64,000 bases of DNA from Cryobacterium melibiosiphilum (GCF_003602235.1 NZ_QZVS01000094.1:79537-143536), one strand, 5' to 3'; numbered from the stretch's first letter, positions 47,816-56,758 are shown. Notes: generated from the sequence alone by a model not told the origin. Numbers and translations are program-made.

Positions 47816-48313
47816 ATGCGCACACTGGTCCTCAACGCAGGGTATGAGCCCCTTGCCGTGGTGTCCTTCAAACGGGCGCTCGTGCTCGTCATGAATCAGA
47901 AGGCAACGATCGTGCAGTCCGATCAGGGCCACCCCATCTGGGCGGCGTCGGGCGCCTGGGAGCGGCCGAGTGTGATTCTGCTGACCCGTTACGTGCGGAT
48001 TCCGCGGTCGCGGTCGATGCCCGTGAGTCGGCGAGGTGTGCTCCGCCGCGATGAGCACCGGTGCTGCTACTGCGGTAAATCGGCCAACACGATCGATCAC
48101 GTGCTGCCGCGGTCGCGCGGGGGCCGGGACACCTGGGAAAACCTCGTGGCGAGCTGCCTGCGCTGCAACAACACCAAGAGCGATCACACGCCCGCCGAGA
48201 TGGGCTGGAACATGCGCTTCAGCCCTGGGACACCGCAGGGGACCACGTGGATGGTGCCCGGCGCCGAACGCCCGCTGCCGCAGTGGGATGCCTATCTGGC
48301 CCCCGCAGCGTGA
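47816..48313 (+). CDS. HNH endonuclease family protein
   Basis: 165 residues from ATG 47816, preceded by GAGGGAG. The C-terminal half is a classic HNH/zinc module: C83/C86 (CCYCGK), D94-H95 (TIDHVLPRS), N109 and C114/C117 (SCLRCNN), then H124. The N-terminal half (MRTLVLNAGYEPL) matches the widespread chromosomal HNH family of actinobacteria and cyanobacteria, whose cellular role is unknown. There is no toxin partner or restriction gene nearby. Confidence 0.9.
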   Translation: MRTLVLNAGYEPLAVVSFKRALVLVMNQKATIVQSDQGHPIWAASGAWERPSVILLTRYVRIPRSRSMPVSRRGVLRRDEHRCCYCGKSANTIDHVLPRSRGGRDTWENLVASCLRCNNTKSDHTPAEMGWNMRFSPGTPQGTTWMVPGAERPLPQWDAYLAPAA

Positions 48314-48316
48314 ACG

Positions 48317-48333
48317 GTCACGGAACGATAACG
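48317..48333 (+). promoter_or_regulatory. direct-repeat operator candidate upstream of the CHAP gene
   Basis: GTCACG-N5-ATAACG lies immediately before the expected -35 position of a TAGGGT -10 (48364-48369). It is the third site of the same pattern around the hydrolase genes. Confidence 0.4.
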
Positions 48334-48414
48334 GCGGAGTAAAACACGACCCCCTGGGTGTCGTAGGGTGAGGGGTGCCGGACTACTCGAATCCGGCCAT
48401 CTCAAAGGATCGCC

Positions 48415-49374
48415 GTGAGCCAGTCTGAGCCTGTCGCCTCTGCGCCAGAGCCCGCTGCTGCGATCGGCTCGCCCGCGAGTGTGCTGCCGTCGAGGCGTGC
48501 TCTGCGGGCCGCGCGCGAGGCGACGGCCCTGGCGGTCGCGGTTCCGGCCACGGCTCCGGCCGTCACACACACTCATTCCCGCCACGCGGCCGCCCCGGCA
48601 GCGGCACGAGCACCCGCCACGGTCGCCGCCCCGCCCCGGAGCCCGCGCGCGGTCCGGCGTCAGAGTCCGTTCACGATCGGGGTGGCGTTCCTGGCCATTC
48701 CGGGGCTGCTGCTGACCCTCGCGCTGCCGGCCTATTCCTATTCGCCTGGTGCCGCCGCCACGCAGGAGCATGCGCTGGGCGCGGCACAGGATCTGGCCGT
48801 GTCCGCGGCATCCGTCAGCATCACCCTGGATCGCGACGGCTACACGGCCACGACGCCCGAAGACATCGCCGCGCAGACCGAGGCGTCCCGGCTGGCGGCG
48901 GTGCGCGAACGGTCCGCGGCGGCCGTGCGGGCGAGCGCTGCGCAGTACGCGAGCAGCGGCATCCGCGACGAGAACGATGACTACCCGTGGCCCGACGGGG
49001 CCGCCGACGGCGCGACCCTGTCGCCGCAGGGCTACTACTTCAAGGAGTGCGTCGACTTCGTGGCGTGGCGCCTGAACCGGGATGCCGGCGCGAGCGCGAC
49101 CGCCCTCACGTGGACCTGGCAGAACCTGACACCCGGCGCGGGCAGCGCGCGCAGCTGGTCGAGCGCCTGGTCGAGCCAGGGCCGGGTGACGAGTGACACG
49201 CCCGTCGTCGGTGCGGTCGCCTGGTTCACCTACAACCACGTCGCCTATGTGCAGTCGGTGCCCGGGGACGGCACCGTGGTGCTGGAGGAGTACAACTGGA
49301 TGGGCAGCCACGCGTACCACACGCGGGTCGTGCCGATCGGGGACGTTGCGCTCTATCTCTATCCGCCCGGCTAA
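48415..49374 (+). CDS. secreted CHAP-domain peptidoglycan hydrolase
   Basis: 319 residues. A long Ala/Pro-rich N-terminal tail (1-85), one hydrophobic signal/anchor segment (~86-108), the motif LDRDGYTATTPEDI (138-151), and a CHAP domain with catalytic C212 (KECVDFVAW), H275 (YNHVAYV) and E291/N294 (EEYNWMG). It should cut peptidoglycan cross-links or stems. GTG is preceded by AAGGAT. The TATTPE motif and N-terminal SRR pattern are shared with the NlpC/P60 protein at 46609. Confidence 0.88.
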   Translation: MSQSEPVASAPEPAAAIGSPASVLPSRRALRAAREATALAVAVPATAPAVTHTHSRHAAAPAAARAPATVAAPPRSPRAVRRQSPFTIGVAFLAIPGLLLTLALPAYSYSPGAAATQEHALGAAQDLAVSAASVSITLDRDGYTATTPEDIAAQTEASRLAAVRERSAAAVRASAAQYASSGIRDENDDYPWPDGAADGATLSPQGYYFKECVDFVAWRLNRDAGASATALTWTWQNLTPGAGSARSWSSAWSSQGRVTSDTPVVGAVAWFTYNHVAYVQSVPGDGTVVLEEYNWMGSHAYHTRVVPIGDVALYLYPPG

Positions 49375-49387
49375 ACTTGATGGGCAA

Positions 49388-49462
49388 GCCTCTGTAGCTC
49401 AGTGGAAGAGCAATTCCGTCCTAAGGAAATGGCCGGGGGTTCGAATCCCTCCAGGGGCACCA
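49388..49462 (+). tRNA. tRNA-Arg (anticodon CCT)
   Basis: 75 nt with encoded CCA. Acceptor GCCTCTG pairs with CAGGGGC (one G-T), D-stem GCTC/GAGC, anticodon loop GTCCTAA giving CCT, T-arm GGGGG-TTCGAAT-CCCTC region. It reads AGG. The anticodon stem has a terminal A-A mismatch. Confidence 0.93.
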
Positions 49463-49591
49463 GATAACGCCGCAGACCACCGCAGGGTGAGTCGCGGGCA
49501 GCGGCAGTCGTTGCGCGTGGGAAGGTACGATCTCCGCGACCTGAGGGGGCACGGCATCCGGCGTGTTGGGACGGGCGTTACGGGCACGCTC

Positions 49592-49597
49592 TAGACT
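49592..49597 (+). promoter_or_regulatory. -10-like hexamer upstream of the NRPS gene
   Basis: TAGACT lies 48 nt before the NRPS start, with only weak -35 candidates (TTGGGA at 49566, 20-bp spacer). No strong operator is visible in the 182-bp gap after tRNA-Arg. Confidence 0.4.
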
Positions 49598-49644
49598 TAC
49601 AGATCGCGTGGGGGACACCGCCCCGTGCGTCTAGGGGAGTGTAC

Positions 49645-52600
49645 GTGGACAAGATAGATGCGGAACAGCAGGAGCAGCAGCACCACCAGCAGGTGTTGCA
49701 GGCGGGAAACCGGGTCACCCCGGCCCGCACCCTGGCCGACATCCTCACCGCAACCGCCGAAGCGCATCCCGACGCCCTCGCCCTCGAAGACGCCGCGGGC
49801 CCGATCAGCTACAGCGGCCTGCTGCGACTCGCGCACGAGCAGGCCCACGACCTGAGCCGCCAGGGCGTGCGCCGCGGCGACAAGGTTGGAATCCGCATCC
49901 CGTCGGGCACCCGCGACCTCTACGTGTCCATCCTCGCAACCCTGCTGGTGGGCGCCGCCTACGTTCCCGTCGACGCCGACGACCCCGAGGAACGCGCCCG
50001 CCTCGTCTTCAGCGAAGCCCGCGTCATCGGCGTGATCGGCGAAAACGCGGTCTTCACCCTGCGCGGCGAGATCGACGCGGCGGGCATTCGTGAGCGGATG
50101 CTGCCTCCCGAAGACGACCCCGCACTGGTCTTTCCCGACGGCGTCATCCCCACCCCGGGCGACGACGCCTGGGTGATCTTCACGAGCGGCTCCACCGGCG
50201 TGCCCAAGGGCGTCGCCGTCACCCATCGCTCCGCCGCGGCGTTCGTCGATGCCGAAGCCCGCCTGTTTCTGCAGAAAGAACCGATCGCGCCCGGCGACCG
50301 GGTGCTCGCCGGGCTGTCGGTCGCCTTCGACGCGTCGTGCGAAGAAATGTGGCTCGCCTGGCGCTACGGGGCCTGCCTGGTGCCTGCGCCGCGCTCCCTC
50401 GTGCGCTCCGGCGCCGACCTCGGCCCCTGGCTGATCGCCCACGGCGTGACCATCGTGTCGACGGTGCCGACCCTCGCCGCGCTCTGGCCCGAGGAGTCAC
50501 TGGAGGCCGTGCGCCTCGTCATCTTCGGCGGCGAAGCCTGCCCGCCCGACCTCGCCGCCCGCATCGCGGCGCGCGGCCGCGAGGTCTGGAACACCTACGG
50601 CCCGACCGAAGCCACCGTCGTCGCCTGCGCCGCCCCGCTCGGCGGGCCCGGCCCGGTGCGGATCGGCCTGCCGCTCGACGGCTGGGACCTCGCCGTCGTC
50701 GACGCCGCCGGCCAGCGCGTCGCCGAGGGCGAAACCGGCGAGCTCATCATCGGAGGGGTCGGCCTGGCCCGCTACCTCGACCCCGAGAAAGACGCCGAGA
50801 AATACGCCCCGCACGCGGACCTCGGCTGGGAGCGCGCCTACCGCAGCGGCGACCTCGTGCGCTTCGAGAAGGCCGGGCTGATCTTCGCCGGCCGCGCCGA
50901 CGACCAGGTCAAGCTCGGTGGCCGCCGCATCGAACTCGGTGAAGTGGATGCCGCGCTGCAGGCCCTCGACGGCGTCGCCGGCGGCGCCGCCGTCGTGCAG
51001 ACCACTCCGGCGGGAAACCACGTGCTCGTGGGCTACGTCGCCCTCATCGACCCGGCGGCCGGTTTCGACCGCGTCGCCGCCACCGCCAGGCTGCGCGAAG
51101 AACTGCCCGCGGCGCTGATCCCGCTGCTCGCCCTCGTCGAGACGCTGCCCACCCGCACCTCGGGCAAGGTCGACCGGGCGGCGCTGCCGTGGCCGCTGGT
51201 CAGCACCGGGGACGACGCCGCCGCGCTGACACCGACGGCCGCGTGGCTGGCCGAGAAGTGGGCATCCATTCTGGGCGTGCCCGTGGCGGGACCGGACGAT
51301 GACTTCTTCGCCAATGGCGGCGGCTCGCTGTCCGCCGCCCAGTTTGTGTCGGCGCTGCGCGAGAAGTACCCGGAAACCAAGGTCAGTGACATCTATGACC
51401 ACCCGCGCATCGGAGCCCTCGCCGACGAGCTCGACTCCCGGGTGCCGCCGGTGCAGGCCGCGGCGCGCACCGTGCTGCCGACCCCGCTGTCCAGTCGCAT
51501 CGGGCAGACCCTGCTCGGCATTCCGCTGTTCGTGCTGGTCGGAGCGCGCTGGCTGGTCTACCTCGCCGCGATCAACAACCTGCTGCCGCTCTGGGGTGAC
51601 ACGACCTTCACGCCGACCGTGCCGTGGTGGACGATCATCCTCGGCTTCGTGTTGTTCGTGACCCCGCTCGGCAAGATGGGTATCGCCGTCGCGGCGGCCC
51701 GCCTGCTGCTGCGGGGGGTGAAGCCGGGCAACTACCCGCGTGGCGGCTCGGTGCACCTGCGGTTGTGGCTGGCCGAACAGGTCGCCCTGCTGGTGGACGC
51801 CGCGAGCCTCGCCGGCGCTCCGTGGATCAGCTATTACGCCCGCGCCCTCGGCGCGCGCATCGGCACGGATGTCGACCTGCATACCCTGCCCCCGGTCACC
51901 GGCCTGCTGACCATCGGGGCGCGGGCCTCCATCGAACCCGAAACCGACCTGGCCGGCTACTGGATCGACGGCGACGTGTTGCGCATCGGGCGGGTGCACA
52001 TCGGCGAGGAAGCGACCGTCGGCAGCCGCAGCACCCTGCTCGGCGGCGCCCACATCGGCGACCGGGCCATGCTCGAACCCGGCGCCGCGGTGTCGGGCCG
52101 TATCCCCGCCGGCGAACGCTGGGCCGGATCCCCGGCCGAACGGGTCGGCTCGCCCAAACGCCCGTGGCCGGCGCAGCGCCCGCCGCGCGGCCGTCGCTGG
52201 CTCACCGTGTTCGCGATCGGCTCGATCGTGATGACCGCTCTGCCGGCCGGTTCCGCGATCCTCGGAGCGCTCGTCGTGGGTGCCGCGATCGGCGACGCGT
52301 CGACCCTCGGGGAGGCGCTGCTGCGCGCCGCGCTCGCCGTGCCGCTCGCCGTCATCGCCGCCGGCCTCGCCTACGCGAGCGCAGTGGTGCTTGCCGTGCG
52401 CGCCCTCGGCCTCGGCCTGCGCGACGGCTTCTACCCGGTGCGCAGCCGGGTGGGCTGGCAGGTCTGGATGACCGAACGCATCCTCGACGGTGCCCGCACC
52501 CTGCTTTTTCCGGTCTACGCCAGCCTGTTCACCCCGGTCTGGCTGCGCCTGCTCGGCGCGAAGGTCGGGCCCGGCGTCGAGGCCTCAACGGTGCTGCTGA

Positions 52601-53631
52601 TCCCGTCGCTGACGACCATCGCGCCGCACGCGTTCCTCGCCGACGACACTATGGTCGCCTGCTACGAGCTCGGCGGCGGCTGGATGCACATCGGCCGCGC
52701 CAAGATCGGCAAGCGTGCGTTCCTCGGCAACAGCGGCATGGCCGGCCCTGGCCGCACCGTGCCGCGCAACGGCCTCGTCGCCGTGCTGTCGTCGACCCCG
52801 CGCAAGGCCAAGCGTGGGTCGAGCTGGCTGGGCAACCCGGCCGTGCGCCTGCGCCGCACCGTCACCGATGTCGACGACTCGCGCACCTTCAACCCGCCGC
52901 TGCGGCTGAAAATCGCCCGCTCCTCGTGGGAAGTGCTGCGCATCATCCCGGTGTTCGTCACCGCGTGGGTCGCACTCGGCGTGCTCGCCGCCCTCGAAGC
53001 GATCTGGCTGGGCTTCGGGCTGGGCTGGGCGGTGGCGCTCAGCGGGGTCGTCATGCTCACCGCCGGCGCCGTCGCGGCGCTCGTCACGTCGGCGGCGAAA
53101 TGGGTGCTGGTCGGGCGGATCGACCAGAGTGAGCATCCGCTGTGGTCGTCATTCATCTGGCGCAACGAGGTGTCCGACACCTTCGTCGAGATGGTCGCCC
53201 GGCCGTGGTTCGCCGAGAAAGCGACCGGCACGCCGGCGCTCGCGATCTGGCTGCGCACCCTCGGCGCGAAGGTCGGTTCGGGAGTCTGGTGCGAGACGTA
53301 CTGGCTGCCCGAGGCCGACCTCGTGAACATCGCCGACGGCGTCACCGTGAACCGCGGCTGCGTCGTGCAGACGCACCTCTTTCACGACCGCATCATGCAG
53401 CTCGACACGGTGAACCTCTCGGCCGGGTCGACGCTCGGCCCGCACAGCGTCATCCTGCCGGCGGCGTCGGTGGACGCCGCGGCCACCGTCGGTCCCGCCT
53501 CGCTCGTCATGCGCGGCGAGCGGGTACCGGCCGGGTCGCTCTGGTCGGGCAACCCGATCTCGCCGTGGCACGCGCCGCCGTGGGAGCCTGCGTCGGTGAA
53601 CGCCGTGCTGGTGAAGAACGTGGCAGAGTAG
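49645..53631 (+). CDS. Pls/PosA-type membrane-bound NRPS (poly-amino-acid synthetase)
   Basis: 1328 residues from GTG 49645, which has GGGGAG 5 nt upstream (residue numbers below count from GTG 49639). Adenylation domain (~30-520) with FTSGSTGVPKG, FDASCEEMW, NTYGPTEATV, YRSGDLVRF and PTRTSGKVDR. Carrier domain (~530-600) with attachment serine S563 (NGGGSLSA). Then six membrane helices (~623-643, 662-684, 853-880, 893-920, 1102-1127, 1129-1153) separating three left-handed-beta-helix/hexapeptide-like domains. There is no condensation or thioesterase domain. This A-T-TM6 layout and length are those of epsilon-poly-L-lysine synthetase (Pls, ~1319 aa). The likely product is a secreted cationic homopolymer; the polymer itself is inferred. 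Confidence 0.9.
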   Translation: MDKIDAEQQEQQHHQQVLQAGNRVTPARTLADILTATAEAHPDALALEDAAGPISYSGLLRLAHEQAHDLSRQGVRRGDKVGIRIPSGTRDLYVSILATLLVGAAYVPVDADDPEERARLVFSEARVIGVIGENAVFTLRGEIDAAGIRERMLPPEDDPALVFPDGVIPTPGDDAWVIFTSGSTGVPKGVAVTHRSAAAFVDAEARLFLQKEPIAPGDRVLAGLSVAFDASCEEMWLAWRYGACLVPAPRSLVRSGADLGPWLIAHGVTIVSTVPTLAALWPEESLEAVRLVIFGGEACPPDLAARIAARGREVWNTYGPTEATVVACAAPLGGPGPVRIGLPLDGWDLAVVDAAGQRVAEGETGELIIGGVGLARYLDPEKDAEKYAPHADLGWERAYRSGDLVRFEKAGLIFAGRADDQVKLGGRRIELGEVDAALQALDGVAGGAAVVQTTPAGNHVLVGYVALIDPAAGFDRVAATARLREELPAALIPLLALVETLPTRTSGKVDRAALPWPLVSTGDDAAALTPTAAWLAEKWASILGVPVAGPDDDFFANGGGSLSAAQFVSALREKYPETKVSDIYDHPRIGALADELDSRVPPVQAAARTVLPTPLSSRIGQTLLGIPLFVLVGARWLVYLAAINNLLPLWGDTTFTPTVPWWTIILGFVLFVTPLGKMGIAVAAARLLLRGVKPGNYPRGGSVHLRLWLAEQVALLVDAASLAGAPWISYYARALGARIGTDVDLHTLPPVTGLLTIGARASIEPETDLAGYWIDGDVLRIGRVHIGEEATVGSRSTLLGGAHIGDRAMLEPGAAVSGRIPAGERWAGSPAERVGSPKRPWPAQRPPRGRRWLTVFAIGSIVMTALPAGSAILGALVVGAAIGDASTLGEALLRAALAVPLAVIAAGLAYASAVVLAVRALGLGLRDGFYPVRSRVGWQVWMTERILDGARTLLFPVYASLFTPVWLRLLGAKVGPGVEASTVLLIPSLTTIAPHAFLADDTMVACYELGGGWMHIGRAKIGKRAFLGNSGMAGPGRTVPRNGLVAVLSSTPRKAKRGSSWLGNPAVRLRRTVTDVDDSRTFNPPLRLKIARSSWEVLRIIPVFVTAWVALGVLAALEAIWLGFGLGWAVALSGVVMLTAGAVAALVTSAAKWVLVGRIDQSEHPLWSSFIWRNEVSDTFVEMVARPWFAEKATGTPALAIWLRTLGAKVGSGVWCETYWLPEADLVNIADGVTVNRGCVVQTHLFHDRIMQLDTVNLSAGSTLGPHSVILPAASVDAAATVGPASLVMRGERVPAGSLWSGNPISPWHAPPWEPASVNAVLVKNVAE

Positions 53632-53639
53632 ACCCACAC

Positions 53640-54965
53640 ATGCCCCAGAACACTGCTCCCACCTCGGGCGCCCCCACCGCGGGCGACCCGTATGTGGCGA
53701 GCGGTAACGGCGGCTACGTTGTCGAGCGCTACGACCTCGAGCTCGACTACCGGGTGGCGACGAACCGGCTGCGGGCGACGGCCGTACTGTTCGCCCGGGC
53801 CACCATGCGGCTCGACCGGTTCAGCCTCGACTTCGACGGGCTCAGCGTCGACCGGGTCACGATCGGCGGCGCGCGGCCGAAGAAGCTCGTGCAGACGCCG
53901 CGCAAACTGCTGCTCACCGCCGCGACAACGATCGAGGCCGGGGACCGGTTCGAGGTGACCGTGAAGTATCGGGGGGCGCCGCATCCGCTGCGCAGCATCT
54001 GGGGCGAGGTCGGCTGGGAAGAGCTCGAAGACGGCGTGCTCGTGGCCGGGCAGCCGAACGGTGCGGCGTCGTGGTTTCCCTGCAACGACCACCCGAGCGA
54101 CAAGGCGACTTTTCGCATCGCGGTGACCTGTGAGGCTCCGTACACCGTGATCTGCAACGGCGTGCTCGCGAGCCGGTCGACCCGATCCGGCCGCACGACC
54201 TGGACCTACGACTCGCCCGAGTCGATGGCGACCTACCTCGCGACGGTGCAGATCGGTCGCTACCTACGCAAAGACGTGTCCGGCGGCCTCGTCAGCCAGC
54301 GCATCTTCTATCCCTCGGGCCACCTGCCGCAGGTTTCGGAGGACTTCGCCCGGCTCGGCGAGATGGTGGCCCTCTTCAGCGACCGATTCGGTCCGTATCC
54401 GTTCGAGTCGTACACGGTCGTCGTCACCGACGACAAGCTGGAGATTCCGCTCGAGGCGCAGGGCATGGCGATCTTCGGCCGCAACCACGTCGACGGCGAA
54501 CACGGCAGCGACCGGCTGATCGCCCACGAACTGGCCCACCAGTGGTTCGGCAACAGCCTCACCGTCGAGAGCTGGCGCGACATCTGGCTGCACGAGGGCT
54601 TCGCCTGCTACGCCGAGTGGATCTGGGCCGAGGCCAGCGGCGGCCGCACCGCCGACACGAGCGCGCTCGTGCACCGCCGCAAGGTCGAAGCCCTGCCGCA
54701 GGACCTGCTGACCGGCGACCCCGGACCGCACGATATGTTCGACGACCGCGTCTATAAGCGCGGCGCGATGGCGCTGCACGCGGTGCGCCGCTCGGTCGGT
54801 GACGAGGCATTCTTCGGCGCGGTGCGCGCCTTCACGGCCGATCGGCGGCACAGCAACGTCACCGCTGCCGGTTTCGTTGAGTTTTTCACGGCGCACACCG
54901 GGAGCACCGGCATCGAACGCATCGTGCACCGCTGGCTCTACGAGAAGGCAATGCCGAAGGCCTGA
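53640..54965 (+). CDS. short M1-family zinc metallopeptidase
   Basis: 441 residues, starting 8 bp after the NRPS stop. HEXXH is HELAH (296-300), the third zinc ligand is E319 (LHEGFACY), the substrate-tyrosine region is DRVYKRGAM, and EAQGM (272-276) replaces the GAMEN motif. At half the usual M1 length it keeps the N-terminal and catalytic domains but lacks the large C-terminal domain. There is no signal peptide. Position suggests processing, export-linked trimming or degradation of the polymer made by the NRPS, or self-protection. Confidence 0.93.
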   Translation: MPQNTAPTSGAPTAGDPYVASGNGGYVVERYDLELDYRVATNRLRATAVLFARATMRLDRFSLDFDGLSVDRVTIGGARPKKLVQTPRKLLLTAATTIEAGDRFEVTVKYRGAPHPLRSIWGEVGWEELEDGVLVAGQPNGAASWFPCNDHPSDKATFRIAVTCEAPYTVICNGVLASRSTRSGRTTWTYDSPESMATYLATVQIGRYLRKDVSGGLVSQRIFYPSGHLPQVSEDFARLGEMVALFSDRFGPYPFESYTVVVTDDKLEIPLEAQGMAIFGRNHVDGEHGSDRLIAHELAHQWFGNSLTVESWRDIWLHEGFACYAEWIWAEASGGRTADTSALVHRRKVEALPQDLLTGDPGPHDMFDDRVYKRGAMALHAVRRSVGDEAFFGAVRAFTADRRHSNVTAAGFVEFFTAHTGSTGIERIVHRWLYEKAMPKA

Positions 54966-54972
54966 ACCGGAG

Positions 54973-55578
54973 TCAGGTGTGCAGCATCAGCCCCGGCGGG
55001 GTGTCGCCGAGCACCGCGATCGTGCCGACGAGGCCCGGCCCGGCGTCGAAAGTGAGCAGGTGCAGCCTCACAAGGGAAAACGAAGCGTCGGGCCAGGACT
55101 CCAGCGTGCCGCCCGCGCCCGTGACCAGGTCGCGCGGGTCCACGTTCAGGCCATCACCGGTCAGCTTCAGCACGGCCTCCTTGATCGTCCACAGGCGGGT
55201 GCGTGCGCGGGCAGCCGGGCACGGCGGCAGGTCGCCGAGCCGGGCGAGTTCGCCCGGCGTGAAGGCGACATCGTCGACGGCGCGGTGGGCAAGCGCGGCG
55301 ATGCTCTCGATGTCGATTCCGATCGGCCCGCTCGGGTTGACCGCCACGGCGACGGATGCCCCCGCCCGGCTCAGCGACACCCCCCACGACACGCAGGCGG
55401 CCGGCGACACCACCCGAGCGCGGCCGTGCGCGCCGCCACACCGGGTGCAGCGCTGCTCCAGCCCGACGGATGAAAGGGCAGTCCCGGACCCGGCCACCTC
55501 GGCGACCGCCGCCCGCAACGCGAGCCGATCCGCGGCATCCGTCACCCCGCGGGGCCCCAGGAACACGTGCACGCTCAT
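54973..55578 (-). CDS. Sfp-type 4'-phosphopantetheinyl transferase
   Basis: 201 residues. The magnesium and CoA motifs are PIGIDIES (~86-92) and WTIKEAVLKLTG (~130-141), and an N-terminal CTRCGGAHG motif is typical of secondary-metabolite PPTases. It loads the phosphopantetheine arm on carrier proteins, very likely S563 of the adjacent NRPS. It is convergent with the M1 gene (7-bp gap). TAGGGT (55585-55590) ends 6 nt before its ATG (leaderless). Confidence 0.93.
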   Translation of the reverse strand: MSVHVFLGPRGVTDAADRLALRAAVAEVAGSGTALSSVGLEQRCTRCGGAHGRARVVSPAACVSWGVSLSRAGASVAVAVNPSGPIGIDIESIAALAHRAVDDVAFTPGELARLGDLPPCPAARARTRLWTIKEAVLKLTGDGLNVDPRDLVTGAGGTLESWPDASFSLVRLHLLTFDAGPGLVGTIAVLGDTPPGLMLHT

Positions 55579-55642
55579 GCCCCCACCCTAAAGGCCGCGC
55601 CAAGCCGGGGGTGGCACACTGGACACACACAAGGGAGCATCA

Positions 55643-56659
55643 ATGGCGCTGGTCGACAACGCGATCTACGTAGAAGGCGTGCGGGCGGCGACGCCCGACT
55701 CGCTCGACGAGACCTACGAGATCATGAAGGCGAACAACGGTTTCGCCTGGATCGGGCTGTACCGGCCGAGCGACGAGGAAGTACGTTCGGTGGCCGCCGA
55801 ATTCGGCCTGCACCACCTGGCCGTCGAAGACGCCCTCAAAGGGCATCAACGGTCGAAACTGGAGCGCTACGGCAGCAATCTGTTCCTCGTGCTGCGTCCC
55901 GCACGGTACCTCGACGCCGATGAGCGCGTCGAGTTCGGCGAGGTGCACGTGTTCGTCGGTCCGGACTTCGTCGTCACGATCCGTCACGCCGAATCGCCGG
56001 ACCTCGGCAAGGTACGTTCCCGTATGGAGCAGACGCCCGAACTGCTCGCCCTCGGACCGGAGGCCGTGCTCTACGCCATCCTCGACCAGGTCGTCGACGA
56101 GTACGGGCCGGTCGTCGCGGGCCTCGAAAACGATATCGACGAGATCGAGGACGAACTCTTCGATGGCGACCCGGCCGTGTCGCGGCGCATCTACGCCCTC
56201 TCCCGCGAGGTCATCGAGTTTCAGCGCGCCACCCAGCCGCTCATCGTGATGTTCGAGTCGCTGCAGCGCGGCTTCGAGAAATACAACGTGGACCTCGAGC
56301 TGCACCGCCACCTGCGGGACGTGACCGACCACGCCCTGCGGGTCGTCGAGCGCGGCGACTCCTTTCGAGAACTGTTGCAGAACGCCCTGACGGTGCACAG
56401 CACCCTCGTCGGCCAGCGGCAGAACGACGAGATGCGCCACCTCTCCGAGACCAGCCTCGCGCAGAGCGAAGAGGTGAAGAAGATTTCCAGCTGGGCCGCG
56501 ATCCTGTTTGCCCCCACCCTGGTCGGCACGATCTACGGCATGAACTTCGACTATATGCCGGAGCTGCACTGGGCGCTCGGGTACCCGTTTGCTGTCGGCC
56601 TGATGGTTGCGATGGGATTTACCCTCTACGCTGTCTTTAAGAAACGGGATTGGCTCTGA
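55643..56659 (+). CDS. corA: CorA-family magnesium/cobalt transporter
   Basis: 338 residues. A cytoplasmic N-terminal domain and long stalk helix (~200-275), then two C-terminal membrane helices with the signature YGMNFDYMPELHW between them. The pentamer conducts Mg2+ and some Co2+. The ATG has AAGGGAG upstream and is divergent from the PPTase (64-bp gap). No Mg-sensing leader was identified. Confidence 0.95.
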   Translation: MALVDNAIYVEGVRAATPDSLDETYEIMKANNGFAWIGLYRPSDEEVRSVAAEFGLHHLAVEDALKGHQRSKLERYGSNLFLVLRPARYLDADERVEFGEVHVFVGPDFVVTIRHAESPDLGKVRSRMEQTPELLALGPEAVLYAILDQVVDEYGPVVAGLENDIDEIEDELFDGDPAVSRRIYALSREVIEFQRATQPLIVMFESLQRGFEKYNVDLELHRHLRDVTDHALRVVERGDSFRELLQNALTVHSTLVGQRQNDEMRHLSETSLAQSEEVKKISSWAAILFAPTLVGTIYGMNFDYMPELHWALGYPFAVGLMVAMGFTLYAVFKKRDWL

Positions 56660-56758
56660 AACTCTGAAAACATACAGTGCAGACCAATACCGGGGCAAAA
56701 CCCGCGAAACCCGCACCGCCTCCCGCGAAATCGGGTCTCTCACAATTAGGGTGTTTGT

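Noticed and set aside
47587..47847. 86-codon protein before the HNH gene
   Set aside because: Has a GGGAGAG-like ribosome site, but atypical composition, overlaps the real HNH start in another frame, and lies on strong hairpins.
49388..49644. Integration site of a mobile island at tRNA-Arg
   Set aside because: No integrase and no duplicated tRNA 3' end near the NRPS locus; base composition matches the flanks.
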